NCBI RefSeq assembly: GCF_008923245.1
Contig: NZ_WBOS01000006.1
Coordinates: 124,001-188,000, forward strand
Origin: Cytobacillus depressus
GTDB lineage: Bacteria > Bacillota > Bacilli > Bacillales > Cytobacillaceae
Length of the DNA stretch: 64,000 nt
Direction of reading: 5' to 3'
The position numbers and the translations under genes are program-made. Positions 34,879-43,919 of this stretch are shown here, one piece after another (position 1 is the stretch's first letter; each line of letters begins with the position of its first letter). Below the pieces are notes generated by a model. The model did no database searches. It was given only the letters and a program-made list of their open reading frames with translations, and was not told the origin of the DNA.

Positions 34879-35343
34879 ATGCATATTAGAAACTCAGCAA
34901 AAGCCATCATTATTAAAGAAGACAAGATCTTATTAACTAAAAATCAAGATGATGAAGGATATTTCTATCTTTATCCGGGCGGTGGTCAGGAACATGGGGA
35001 AACACTTCAAAATGCAATAATCAGAGAGAGTATGGAAGAGATTGGGGAGCAAGTTGAAATAAGAGAACTTCTCTACATACGGGAATACATTGGTAAGAAC
35101 CATGAACATGCATCATCGGACTTTGAATTTCACCAGGTTGAATTTTATTTTGTATGCAGCTTAAAAAATGACGAAGTTCGAGGTATATTTCCTACAAATC
35201 CTGATAGCCATCAAGTGGGGATTGAATGGCTAAAGATCAACGAATTACCCCAGTATCGAATTTATCCGCGAGAATTAAGCAAAGTTATTTTTAATTATTC
35301 GAATGGGCAAAAGTCTCCCGTATATTTAGGGGATATAAACTAA
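34879..35343 (+). CDS. Nudix hydrolase
   Basis: 154 aa from ATG 34879, chosen because GGAAGGAG (34861-34868) precedes it; the ATG at 34807 has no site. The Nudix box is GGGQEHGETLQNAIIRESME followed by EIG, complete. The insert with GKNHEHASSDFEFHQVEFYF is typical of a Bacillus Nudix group. It is 22 bases from the kinase-like gene downstream and most likely co-transcribed with it. Confidence 0.88.
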   Translation: MHIRNSAKAIIIKEDKILLTKNQDDEGYFYLYPGGGQEHGETLQNAIIRESMEEIGEQVEIRELLYIREYIGKNHEHASSDFEFHQVEFYFVCSLKNDEVRGIFPTNPDSHQVGIEWLKINELPQYRIYPRELSKVIFNYSNGQKSPVYLGDIN

Positions 35344-35365
35344 AAAAACATGAAGGAATCCGCCT

Positions 35366-36277
35366 ATGAACTTAACAAATGTAAAAATAGAAGAGTTGAA
35401 AAGTAAAATTCGTTATGTTTTAACCAATAAATTAAATTGGAAAATCAATGAAATAACCTTTTTAGCAAATGGTGTGATTAATGCGGTGTTTCTTGTAAAA
35501 GAAAAACATCTAGGGATGCTTGCTGTTAGAACGCCTTGGAGATCTGAAGAAAATATGATGGATAAACAGTCAAGCGGCATCATTTCAATAAAAAAAGAAG
35601 CTGCCATCTCTGAGTATTGCTACAAATTTCATATTCCAGTGCCAAAAGTGTATAAGCTCTATTTAAGTGATGACATCAATTTTTTAGTTTCTGAATATGT
35701 GCCAGGCGATGATCAAGGAATTTGCTCCTTCGATATAGGAGAACTAACATCTCAAATACATAAAGTACCAGTAGATGGACTATCCATTATAGATCAAAAA
35801 GAGAAAACATTATCCAGCATAATTGTTCAAAGAATTACAGAACGAGCTCAAAATCTTAGTCAATTAATAAACTCGAAGATTATTATTCCTGAATCAGAAG
35901 AAATGGAATCGATTCTAATTACTACACAAAATAAAGACTGCCTACTTCACCTTGATGTAAGGCTGCCAAATTTAATTGGGAAAAATGGCAAGATTCAAGC
36001 AATACTAGATTGGGATAATGCTTTTATTGGCGATCCTATAATGGAACTAATGCGGATTTCTGAGACACAGGAACTGAAGGAAGAAGAGTTTTTAAAAGGG
36101 TGTCGGGACGTAAATTTAATTGAAAACACTAATGAAATTATCCAATCAATCTATCGTTTAGATACAGCGTTAATGCTATCCATCTTATTTATTTCGTTCA
36201 TTCATGATCCGGATCGAAGAGATTATTATCTCAAACGTGTTCATTTTCTAAGCGAAGAAATAATGAAAGGAACATAA
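35366..36277 (+). CDS. aminoglycoside-phosphotransferase-family kinase
   Basis: 303 aa. The N-lobe has VFLVKEKHLGMLAVRTPW (ATP-binding strand with Lys/Arg), the linker LVSEYVPGDDQG, and the C-lobe the catalytic loop LLHLDVRLPNLIG (Asp, Asn) and metal motif AILDWDNAFIGDP. It would phosphorylate a small hydroxyl compound; family members include antibiotic, choline and homoserine kinases. GAAGGA precedes ATG 35366. Unlike the phosphotransferase at 4926, this copy is intact. Confidence 0.85.
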   Translation: MNLTNVKIEELKSKIRYVLTNKLNWKINEITFLANGVINAVFLVKEKHLGMLAVRTPWRSEENMMDKQSSGIISIKKEAAISEYCYKFHIPVPKVYKLYLSDDINFLVSEYVPGDDQGICSFDIGELTSQIHKVPVDGLSIIDQKEKTLSSIIVQRITERAQNLSQLINSKIIIPESEEMESILITTQNKDCLLHLDVRLPNLIGKNGKIQAILDWDNAFIGDPIMELMRISETQELKEEEFLKGCRDVNLIENTNEIIQSIYRLDTALMLSILFISFIHDPDRRDYYLKRVHFLSEEIMKGT

Positions 36278-36369
36278 ATAGAGAGAAAAAATATGCTGCA
36301 AATGGGACCAAAGTTGATTCGCAACAGCTCTATCCAGTTCAAGTTTAAGAGACTGAAGGAGGAGATGAA

Positions 36370-36579
36370 ATGGCGCAGTTCTTTTTTATAGTAAGTGTTG
36401 TATGCATAGCCATCTCAGGTGTTTTTATCGGTGCATGGACGGACGGACAGCAGCAAAGAGCAAATTTTCATACAGAAACAGACAATGATAGGAAAATCAG
36501 AACTAAAGTAGGGCTATATTCTGGTCTAGCAGGGCTAGTATTTTTAGGCATGGCTATTTTCATTTACTTTTTATCGTAG
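36370..36579 (+). CDS. small two-helix membrane protein, DUF5316-like
   Basis: 69 aa; ATG 36370 follows AAGGAGGAG. Two hydrophobic helices (residues 3-23 and 49-68) flank a polar loop with GQQQRANFHTETDNDRKIRT, resembling the conserved loop of DUF5316 proteins in Bacillus. Function unknown. Confidence 0.65.
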   Translation: MAQFFFIVSVVCIAISGVFIGAWTDGQQQRANFHTETDNDRKIRTKVGLYSGLAGLVFLGMAIFIYFLS

Positions 36580-36758
36580 ATCAATAAGCAGTAAGTACTA
36601 TTATGTTAGGTAGGAAAGGCATTAAGCAGTGATACTTTCTTCCTAAATTTAATATACATTATTATCTGAATATTAGGAATTAATCCTCTTACTACTATTT
36701 TCCATCCCGTCTATACTTATCTTGCTATTAGCAATCTATTAATATTTGGGAGGTTACT

Positions 36759-38147
36759 ATGAAGAGAAATCGTAAAATGCCAAAAGTATTAGTAACGGTT
36801 TTAACTGCTTCGCTTGCTTTCGGATCTGTTGGGTATGCTGCACCAGCTATTGGAGAAAGTGGAAAATCCGCTTATTCTCAAGATCAAAAAATCGTAGCAA
36901 GAGTAGATGCAGAACGCGCAATTGAGCACATCAAATATTTATCGAAGGAAATAGGAACAAGGCCAGGCGGTTTGGAAGCTGAGAAAAAATCGGCTGACTA
37001 TATTGCTCGTACCTTAAAAAGCTATGGTTATGATGTAGAATATCAATATTTTCCTGTCGATGACCAATACATAGCAAATGTGGCTCTTCCAGATGGTAAG
37101 GTGTGGGAAATGAGTGCTGCTGTAAATGGAGTAATCAGTGATACGGCGGTAAAAGCAGAGGTTGTCTTTGTAGAAGGGGGAACGAACGCCAACGATTTTA
37201 CCGATGTCAGCGGAAAAGTAGTTCTTATGGAAAGAGCATCGTCTACAGCTGATTACCGAGCTCAGGTAGAAAATGCCGTTCAAGCTGGAGCTGCTGGTGT
37301 TGTTCTTCAAAGTTTAGTAGGAAGCCGCGGAAATTATGGCCAGGCATTTAATCCAAGTTTAGCTAAGAAATATGATGTTCCAGTCTTTGGATCGGCTTAT
37401 ATCCAAGGTGAATGGCTGAAGGAGCAGATGAAAAAAGGAACCGTAGAAATCAGTTTAACGGCAAAACATTATTCAAACCTCCAATCAGTGAATGTCATTG
37501 CGACAAAAAAGGCTAAATCTAAGGATGAAAATGTAAAAGAAGTCATTCTCGGCGCTCATCATGACAGCGTAGTTGGCGCTCCAGGAGCGAATGATAATGC
37601 CTCAGGTGTAGGCTTGATGCTTGAACTAGCTCGTGTATACAAAGGTTATAATACTGATAAAACATTGAAATTTATTGCTTTTGGTTCAGAGGAAAGAGGT
37701 TTACTTGGCTCTAAGTATTATGTAGAACAGCTAAGCCAGGAACAAAGAGATCAAATCGAAGCGGTTTTTGTTCCTGATATGGTTGCCACCAATTATGACA
37801 AAGCGAAAAATCTTTATGCAATGACCGTCGATGGAAGCACGAATATTGTAACCGATTCAACTACTGCTGCAGGTGCCCGCTTAGGGAATTCTGATATTCT
37901 GCCTGGAACTTTTGGTTCAAGTGATCATGTGTATTTCCATCGAGCAGGAATCCCAGCAGCCCTATTCATCTGGATGGGAATCGACAGCTGGGACCCGCTC
38001 GTTTACCATATCGAAAAGGTTTATCATACACCACAAGATACGATTGAAGATAATATCTCAGCCGAAAGAATGCAGTCTGCTTTAGACATCATTGGATCGG
38101 GGCTATTCGATGTTGTAAGGAAGAAGGTTCCTGGAAATAATAAATAA
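36759..38147 (+). CDS. ywaD: secreted M28-family aminopeptidase with PA domain (YwaD-like)
   Basis: 462 aa. Signal peptide of about 27 residues (KVLVTVLTASLAFGSVGYA then APA). A protease-associated (PA) domain is inserted at about residues 125-230 (GKVVLMERASS; GAAGVVLQS). The M28 zinc core follows: ILGAHHDSVVGAPGANDNAS, FIAFGSEERGLLGSKYY, and the last ligand region VYHTPQDTIEDN. It hydrolyses N-terminal residues from peptides outside the cell using two Zn ions. Length and order match B. subtilis YwaD. ATG 36759 follows TGGGAGG. A hairpin at 38192-38240 probably terminates it. Confidence 0.92.
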   Translation: MKRNRKMPKVLVTVLTASLAFGSVGYAAPAIGESGKSAYSQDQKIVARVDAERAIEHIKYLSKEIGTRPGGLEAEKKSADYIARTLKSYGYDVEYQYFPVDDQYIANVALPDGKVWEMSAAVNGVISDTAVKAEVVFVEGGTNANDFTDVSGKVVLMERASSTADYRAQVENAVQAGAAGVVLQSLVGSRGNYGQAFNPSLAKKYDVPVFGSAYIQGEWLKEQMKKGTVEISLTAKHYSNLQSVNVIATKKAKSKDENVKEVILGAHHDSVVGAPGANDNASGVGLMLELARVYKGYNTDKTLKFIAFGSEERGLLGSKYYVEQLSQEQRDQIEAVFVPDMVATNYDKAKNLYAMTVDGSTNIVTDSTTAAGARLGNSDILPGTFGSSDHVYFHRAGIPAALFIWMGIDSWDPLVYHIEKVYHTPQDTIEDNISAERMQSALDIIGSGLFDVVRKKVPGNNK

Positions 38148-38191
38148 ATGAACTGTTTAAGGTTTCATGAAAGATAACTGCCCTGTAGGGG

Positions 38192-38240
38192 GAGCTATCC
38201 GGAAAGTCAGTTTAGCCTGATTTTCTGGATAGCTTCTTTC
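38192..38240 (+). terminator. hairpin after ywaD
   Basis: GAGCTATCC-GGAAA pairs with TTTTC-GGATAGCTTC around a loop; weak T-run TTCTTTC. Confidence 0.5.
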
Positions 38241-38287
38241 ATCTAATAATCATAATAATTAACCATCATAAGGGCTACGACGGACAT

Positions 38288-38850
38288 GAACACGTTTCGC
38301 AAGGTTATCTCTCAAAATGAGCACCATGAACGCCTCATAGACCGCGTTTCCCAAGGTAATCTCTCAAAACGAGCACTATGACCGCCTCATAGAACGCGTT
38401 TTCCAAGGTAATCTCTTAAAATGAGCACTATGACCGCTTTATAGAACGCGTTTCCCAAGGTAATCTCTCAAAATGAGCACTATGAACGCTTCATGGAACG
38501 CGTTTCCCAAGGTAATCTCTCAAAACGAGCACTATGAACGCTTCATAGAACGCGTTTCGCAAGGTAATCTCTCAAAATGAGCACTATGACCGCTTCATGG
38601 AACGAGTTTTTCCTGATCACCGTCAAAAACGAGCACCATGCCCGCTTCATAGAACGCGTTTCCCAAGCTTATCTCTCGAAACGAGCGCCATGACCGCTTC
38701 ATAGAACAAATTCTTCTTGGTCACCGCTCAAAACGAGCACTATGCCTGCTTCATGGAACGAGTTTTTCCTAATCACCATCTAAAATGAGCGCCATGCCCG
38801 CTCCATAGCATGACTTTTCAAGGTTACCTACAAAAACAGACCTCATTTTT
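38288..38850. repeat. tandem array of ten 52-bp units plus partial (array A)
   Basis: Units begin at 38288, 38340, 38392, 38444, 38496, 38548, 38600, 38652, 38704 and 38756, each exactly 52 bp with no indel; an eleventh degenerate unit starts at 38808. The consensus has GCGTTTCCCAAGGTAATCTC followed by TCAAAATGAGCACTATGACC and GCTTCATAGAA. Early units are almost identical and later ones (from 38600) diverge toward GAGTTTTTCCTGATCACC. The period is not divisible by three, and stops occur in all frames, so it is not coding. Confidence 0.92.
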
Positions 38851-38997
38851 ATTTTTACTTTCCTAAAATTTATCCATTATAAAGACTTTTCAAACTTCTC
38901 TTCTTTTGTATGTAATTGACTTTTTCCTCATTCCTTAAAAGAACCAAATTGCTTATAATTGAATAACAACCTAAACAGCTTAGGAGTTGGACTATTT

Positions 38998-40167
38998 ATG
39001 AACAAAAAAGACGTAGCAAATATTCGTAAGCAATTCAAATTGAATAATGATTTAATGAAAATCACCGACATCTTTAATGTCTATATAAGAAAAGAAAGCA
39101 GCGAGATTTATCATCAAGAAAGTCAGCCGTTTCAAATACTAGACCAGGAGCAGCAAGAGTTATTTTTGAGTAACTTCAAGAAGGTTTTAACTGGTCAACT
39201 GGACGTGAAATTATTTGAAGTCAAGTTTCGGCGTGAGGCCGAAGACCACAGCCAGCACATTCTTTTTAATGGTTTGCAAACGAGTGATGTAGAAGAATGG
39301 AATGAGCAAATGCTTCTTATTATTGAAAAAATGTTTAAAGATGTTCAATATGAGATGGACATTGTCGTGACGTTCATTCGTGGGGAATATTTTAAAGCAA
39401 CGAAAAGAAATAATGAAGAGGCTGAAGTGAGTAGTCGTGATGAAGTGTATTCACATCCTTTTATTCTCTGCAGTATGAATCGAACCGTTCAGCCGAAAAG
39501 AACTTTAGTGTTTGATTATATCGAGAAGGAATTTAAGTCTAGTATTGAAGTTGATTCTATTATCAACCTCGCTTCTCCGGTGGGAGGTTTTCTGTTCCCG
39601 AGCTTTACTGATAATTCAGCTGATGTAAACCGTGTTCTTTATTCCGCTGGAAAGCCGAACGAGCCGGATATCCATTTTATCGAGACAGTCTTGAATGGTG
39701 AAGATATTATGACTGCTCAAGAAGATAAAATTGTCTTCGAGGAAATTGTTAAAGATGTGGTAGGAGACCAGGTTGACGCTTCCACGCTTGCCAATGTGTA
39801 TGAAGAAATCAATCGGATGATGGACGAAGAGGAAGAAGAAGACACCCCAACATTGGATTATAAAGACGTTGAACGTGTATTAAAGGTGAGTGGAGTGGAA
39901 GATGTTGACACGGATAAGGTCGAAATGGCGTTTAAAAAAGTAATCGATGACGAGAGTTACGAGCTGAAAGCGAGTAGCATTGTCCCGAATTACACATCGA
40001 AATCGATTAAAATCGAAACGAAGGTCGCAAAAATTTCTATTAGCCCACAAGATTTAAAGTATGTGAGACAAGTGAACTTCAATGGCAAACGTTGTATATT
40101 AATCGAAGTTGATGAAGATACGATGATCGAAGGCTTTAAATTGATTCCGGAAACGCTTTTGAACTAA
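38998..40167 (+). CDS. DUF4317-family protein
   Basis: 389 aa from ATG 38998, which follows TTAGGAG; an earlier ATG at 38959 lacks a site. MNKKDVANIRKQFKLNNDLM is the typical opening of DUF4317. The protein is soluble and strongly acidic, with a run of Glu around residue 280 (MMDEEEEEDTPTLDYKDVER). It is widespread in Bacillota and uncharacterised. The 52-bp array lies directly upstream of its promoter region. Confidence 0.82.
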   Translation: MNKKDVANIRKQFKLNNDLMKITDIFNVYIRKESSEIYHQESQPFQILDQEQQELFLSNFKKVLTGQLDVKLFEVKFRREAEDHSQHILFNGLQTSDVEEWNEQMLLIIEKMFKDVQYEMDIVVTFIRGEYFKATKRNNEEAEVSSRDEVYSHPFILCSMNRTVQPKRTLVFDYIEKEFKSSIEVDSIINLASPVGGFLFPSFTDNSADVNRVLYSAGKPNEPDIHFIETVLNGEDIMTAQEDKIVFEEIVKDVVGDQVDASTLANVYEEINRMMDEEEEEDTPTLDYKDVERVLKVSGVEDVDTDKVEMAFKKVIDDESYELKASSIVPNYTSKSIKIETKVAKISISPQDLKYVRQVNFNGKRCILIEVDEDTMIEGFKLIPETLLN

Positions 40168-40215
40168 TGATATCGGCCAGAATTCGAATATATCGGTCAC
40201 TTTCAAAAAAGTATC

Positions 40216-40238
40216 GGGGTTGATCTATAATCAACCCC
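40216..40238. terminator. hairpin between DUF4317 and lnrN genes
   Basis: GGGGTTGAT, loop CTATA, ATCAACCCC. On the minus strand it is followed after a few bases by TTTTTT, serving the lnr operon. Confidence 0.65.
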
Positions 40239-40246
40239 AAACCCAC

Positions 40247-41401
40247 TCATTCATACCGAACCCTCGACAATCCAACTGTAAAAAACACCACCGCAAAACA
40301 AAGCAATATGAGAACCGGGGTAAGAATATCCGCTACCGCTCCGCCTCCAGCATTTAATTCCGTAAATCCTTTGATCGCCCAAGATTGTGGGACAAAATTG
40401 GCCATCGTTTGCATAAAGCCAGGCGTAATGCTAGTAGGCCAGTAAACGCCGCCAAGCATACAAGTGGAGACGATAATGAGTGTGCCGATTGCATTTTGCT
40501 GTTCGGCTGTTTTAGCAAAGGCAGCAATGGCCAGAGCTAATCCCACGACAGCTAACAGCAACGAGCTAATAAGAATAAATAACCCGATGGGATTGCCCCA
40601 CTTCACATCAAAAAGGACCGAGGACATAACCATTAGTAAGAAAAATTGAATCCAGCCGATCGTAAAAAACGAAAGGAAATAGCCGAACATCACTTGAAAT
40701 TTTGTGACAGGGGTTGTAAATAACCTTGACCAGATCCCCATATTTCTTGCCTCAATGAATACGCCGGTTACGGAAAGGATCATCATCATGACGAACATGA
40801 TGGAAAAGCCTGCTGAACTATAAGACATTCTGTTCAACACATTTACACTTGCATCATCGCTGGATGAAACCTTAGTTAAGACCCTCTGATCTTCAGCACC
40901 AATGGCAAGCTTTTGATAAAGATCATTCCAATTCTCTCCACTATATTGACTTCCTGTTTGTGCAGAAGAGATTTGCAAGCTCATTGTAAGTACAGCGTCA
41001 TTCAGCATTTGCTTAACGATTGGTGCGACCGTGCTGCTTGGCAAGTGTTGAAAGGTAATCTCCGGTTTTTGCTGCTGAATGAGCCGATCGGCAAGGCCCT
41101 TTTTTATTGTAAAAATTCCTTGAATCTCCTGCTGTTTAAGCAGTTCGGCTCCTTCAGATTCTGTACTAATATGGTAGGTGATCAACTCATTTTTCTTTAT
41201 CTGAGTAATGAGCTGCTTTGATAACTCTGTCTCATCTTCATCAACAATGCCCATTTGAATCGTCTGATCTGCATTGCCGCCAAACAGACTCCCGAATAGG
41301 AAGGTAAAAATGAGCGGCATGGCAAACATCAATAAGTATGCAGATGGATTTTTGAATGTACGTTTTAATTCGAACAGACAGATGGCTATGATTTTTCCCA
41401 T
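40247..41401 (-). CDS. lnrN: ABC-2 permease, LnrN-like
   Basis: 384 aa, matching the size of B. subtilis LnrN (YfiN). One N-terminal helix (YLLMFAMPLIFTFLFGSLFG), a large extracytoplasmic domain of about 150 residues, then five helices (FSIMFVMMMILSVTGVF; FLSFFTIGWIQFFLLMV; FILISSLLLAVVGLALAIA; LIIVSTCMLGGVYWP; LTPVLILLCFAVVFF): the ABC2_membrane_3 architecture. It is the second of two permeases that pair with the LnrL ATPase to export membrane-active polyenes and related compounds. It starts 11 bases after the LnrM stop. Confidence 0.88.
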   Translation of the reverse strand: MGKIIAICLFELKRTFKNPSAYLLMFAMPLIFTFLFGSLFGGNADQTIQMGIVDEDETELSKQLITQIKKNELITYHISTESEGAELLKQQEIQGIFTIKKGLADRLIQQQKPEITFQHLPSSTVAPIVKQMLNDAVLTMSLQISSAQTGSQYSGENWNDLYQKLAIGAEDQRVLTKVSSSDDASVNVLNRMSYSSAGFSIMFVMMMILSVTGVFIEARNMGIWSRLFTTPVTKFQVMFGYFLSFFTIGWIQFFLLMVMSSVLFDVKWGNPIGLFILISSLLLAVVGLALAIAAFAKTAEQQNAIGTLIIVSTCMLGGVYWPTSITPGFMQTMANFVPQSWAIKGFTELNAGGGAVADILTPVLILLCFAVVFFTVGLSRVRYE

Positions 41402-41412
41402 TTATATTCCTC

Positions 41413-42636
41413 CTAAACAGCCTTTTGGCGCAAGCGCATCGTTCCAACGATAATCGATACGATGCCAAACATGGCTAATGTAATGGCTGGTGCCACTAGT
41501 GAGACCCAGGTCGTTCCGGACATAATATTAGTAAAACTCGTTAATGCCCAGGAATTAGGGGTGATCATCGCAATGTTTCGCATGAGGCTTGGAAAGACAG
41601 AAATCGGGAGCATGGATCCGCCAAGTAAGGCAAAAATTTGCACACCAATTCCGCCAAGTGTATCGGCCATCTTTTCGCTCGATGTGAAAGCCGCCACAAC
41701 CATGGATAGTCCTGATACGGCAAAGCTATAAATAAAAGCGATAAAGATCATTTGCAGAAGATTAGTTCCCCAGCTAACGCCCAACACGAAATGAGTCGCC
41801 GCCATGAAAATAAGAAATTGGAAGAAGGCAAAAAATAATGTGCCTAGAAATTTTCCTAATAAAATGGATCTGCTGCTTGCTTGCGTCATCATCAATCTTG
41901 CTAATGTGTTTGTATTTCGTTCTTGATGAAAAGACTTTCCTCCGTGCATGGCATTAAATAATAGGAACATCGCAGCCATTGCAGCAGCATAGTACTGCAT
42001 CGAAGACACATCCTTTTCACCAACTGGTAAATCTTGAACGACATCCTGTTGAATCTGGAAAACCTTATTCATGTTTTCCAGAAGGTCTTTTTGTACCATT
42101 TCTGGCTGAAATAGACTGCCATTTGCAGCGGCAGCAACCGCTAAATCAGTCATTATTTCCTTTGTTGACAGAGTGATTGTTTGCGCCGTCTGGGCAAAGG
42201 ATTCTGTTATTTGCTGAACAAAGGCCGCATCCAAGTCCTTTCCTGCGACAGGTAGAATCAAGACGGGGCTACTTGTGTCATTAGTGAAACTCTCTTCCCA
42301 TTTGCTCGGAATTATGATTCCTACTTCTACCTGTTCCTTTTCGATCCATATTTGCAGTTCATTTTGGGAAGTGGCTTGTTGAATAGTTAAGGAGTCACTC
42401 AATTCATTAGACAAAACATCATTAATAAATGTTTTTGCTAAAGCACCGTCATCCCCAGCATAAACACCTAAAATCATTTTAGGCATTTCGCTATCACCCA
42501 TCACTCCTTTGAGGGCTGATCCTAGTATAGCTGTCAAAAGGATAGGCATGAAGATCATCATGAGAAGGGCTTTTTTATCTTTTAATCGAAGCTTTAAATC
42601 CTTCGCTGCAATCATGAACATTTTCATTCTATTCAC
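41413..42636 (-). CDS. lnrM: ABC-2 permease, LnrM-like
   Basis: 407 aa with the same layout as LnrN: an initial helix (ALLMMIFMPILLTAILGSAL), a long external domain, and a C-terminal membrane block (MAAMFLLFNAMHGGKSFHQE, FFAFFQFLIFMAATHFVLG, FSLA-like helices). Two non-identical permeases next to one ATPase is the specific arrangement of LnrLMN. It starts 2 bases after the ATPase stop, so the three export genes are translationally coupled. Confidence 0.88.
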   Translation of the reverse strand: MNRMKMFMIAAKDLKLRLKDKKALLMMIFMPILLTAILGSALKGVMGDSEMPKMILGVYAGDDGALAKTFINDVLSNELSDSLTIQQATSQNELQIWIEKEQVEVGIIIPSKWEESFTNDTSSPVLILPVAGKDLDAAFVQQITESFAQTAQTITLSTKEIMTDLAVAAAANGSLFQPEMVQKDLLENMNKVFQIQQDVVQDLPVGEKDVSSMQYYAAAMAAMFLLFNAMHGGKSFHQERNTNTLARLMMTQASSRSILLGKFLGTLFFAFFQFLIFMAATHFVLGVSWGTNLLQMIFIAFIYSFAVSGLSMVVAAFTSSEKMADTLGGIGVQIFALLGGSMLPISVFPSLMRNIAMITPNSWALTSFTNIMSGTTWVSLVAPAITLAMFGIVSIIVGTMRLRQKAV

Positions 42637-42638
42637 CT

Positions 42639-43577
42639 CTAATCCCGTAACGTGCGTCCAGTTAATTGTAAGAACAATGTCTCTAAATTTGGCTCCCGAA
42701 GCTGAATTTGCTGCAGCTTTATACCCGACTTATTCGAAAGCAGAACAATATCAGCCAGCAAATCTTTATTATTTTGCAAAATAACTTCAATGTTTGTCTC
42801 TTGATCGACCTTTACATTTTCAACCTCTTCTAGAGCTTTTAGCTGCTCCAAAAACTTAGGTTTTACTTGATCTGCCAAAAGCTGAAGCACTGTACCTCCG
42901 GAAATACGGCTGCACAGCTCTTTTTTCGATCCACTGGCAATTAATTGACCATGATCAATAATGGCAATCCGCTTGCAGAGAAATTCGACCTCTTCCATAT
43001 AATGACTTGTATAAATAACCGTCATTCCTTGTTCATTTAAGCTTTTTACCGTCTCTAAAATATGGTTTCTTGACTGCGGATCAATGCCAACCGTCGGCTC
43101 ATCCATTATAAGCAGCTCAGGCTTATGCATTAAAGCAGCCCCAATATTAATGCGCCTTTTCATCCCGCCTGAAAACGTTGCGATTTTATCCTTCGCCCGG
43201 TCGGTAAGCCCAACTAATTCGAGTACTTCCTTCGCTCGAGTTTTTGCTTCTTTGTTTTTTAAACCGTACATTCTGCCCCAAAAAATTAAATTATCGATCG
43301 CAGACATCGTCGGATAAAGAGCGATATCCTGAGGGACAACCCCAATTTTCTTTTTAACTAATTGTGGATTGTTTTTAACAGAGAGGCCATCGACGAAAAT
43401 ATCGCCTTCCTGATAGGGAATGAGTCCGCAAATCATGGAGATGGTTGTTGATTTTCCAGCCCCGTTCGGTCCAAGTAAGCCGAAAGCCTCTCCTTTTTCA
43501 ATGTTCAGAGTAATTCCTTTCACCACTTCATGTTCACCGAACCTCTTTTTTACATTCGACAGTGTTAGCACTTGCAT
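42639..43577 (-). CDS. lnrL: ABC transporter ATPase, LnrL-like
   Basis: 312 aa. Walker A GPNGAGKST (residues 36-44), Q-loop VVPQDIALYPTMS, signature FSGGMKRR, Walker B ELLIMDEPTVGIDP, H-loop IYTSHYMEEVEFL. The C-terminal ~75-residue extension (LEQLKALEEVENVKVDQETN) is typical of DrrA/LnrL-type exporters. In B. subtilis LnrLMN confers resistance to linearmycins and amphotericin. Unlike there, 340 bases including a terminator and a repeat separate it from the response regulator gene upstream. Confidence 0.9.
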   Translation of the reverse strand: MQVLTLSNVKKRFGEHEVVKGITLNIEKGEAFGLLGPNGAGKSTTISMICGLIPYQEGDIFVDGLSVKNNPQLVKKKIGVVPQDIALYPTMSAIDNLIFWGRMYGLKNKEAKTRAKEVLELVGLTDRAKDKIATFSGGMKRRINIGAALMHKPELLIMDEPTVGIDPQSRNHILETVKSLNEQGMTVIYTSHYMEEVEFLCKRIAIIDHGQLIASGSKKELCSRISGGTVLQLLADQVKPKFLEQLKALEEVENVKVDQETNIEVILQNNKDLLADIVLLSNKSGIKLQQIQLREPNLETLFLQLTGRTLRD

Positions 43578-43658
43578 CCGCCTCCTTTAACTATCTTCAT
43601 TCTATTCGGAAGCGGCAAATCATCCATCTAGCTGGCGATAGAATTTTTGCCACAAAAA

Positions 43659-43678
43659 AACGGCATCCATATGCCGTT
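43659..43678 (-). terminator. terminator between lnrK and lnrL
   Basis: AACGGCAT, loop, ATGCCGTT; on the minus strand followed by TTTTTT. It would stop transcripts coming from lnrJK before lnrL. Confidence 0.75.
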
Positions 43679-43679
43679 G

Positions 43680-43919
43680 TTCATGCTCCTCTATGCAAAA
43701 AGTCATAATCAAATTCGCCTTGGCGTATTTGCGCCCAGATTTACCTGAGCGCGTTCGATAAAAATCTGAGGCATCCGCCGGAGGCTTTACTTTATTCAGC
43801 CAAGTTTAAATCCTGCAGAATTGTATCCCTATTTGCATTAAATTCTCCACCTAAAAAGGTGGGGAACTTCTGCTCCTGCCGCTACACTTTCGTCGCAACA
43901 AACATTGCTGAATAAAGTT
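43680..43919. repeat. intergenic repeat element bounded in part by 12-bp inverted repeats
   Basis: ACTTTATTCAGC (43789-43800) and GCTGAATAAAGT (43907-43918) are perfect inverted repeats enclosing a hairpin CCACCT-AAAA-AGGTGG (43847-43862 region). Adjacent DNA (43700-43788) carries CGCCTTGGCGTATTTGCGCC and GCATCCGCCGGAGGC, which look like dispersed non-coding repeats I have seen in other Bacillus genomes. The right end touches the stop codon of lnrK. The element resembles a small non-autonomous insertion. Confidence 0.5.

Noticed and set aside
38288-38850. CRISPR array
   Set aside because: The units are 52 bp back to back without constant repeats separated by variable spacers, and no cas genes are present.
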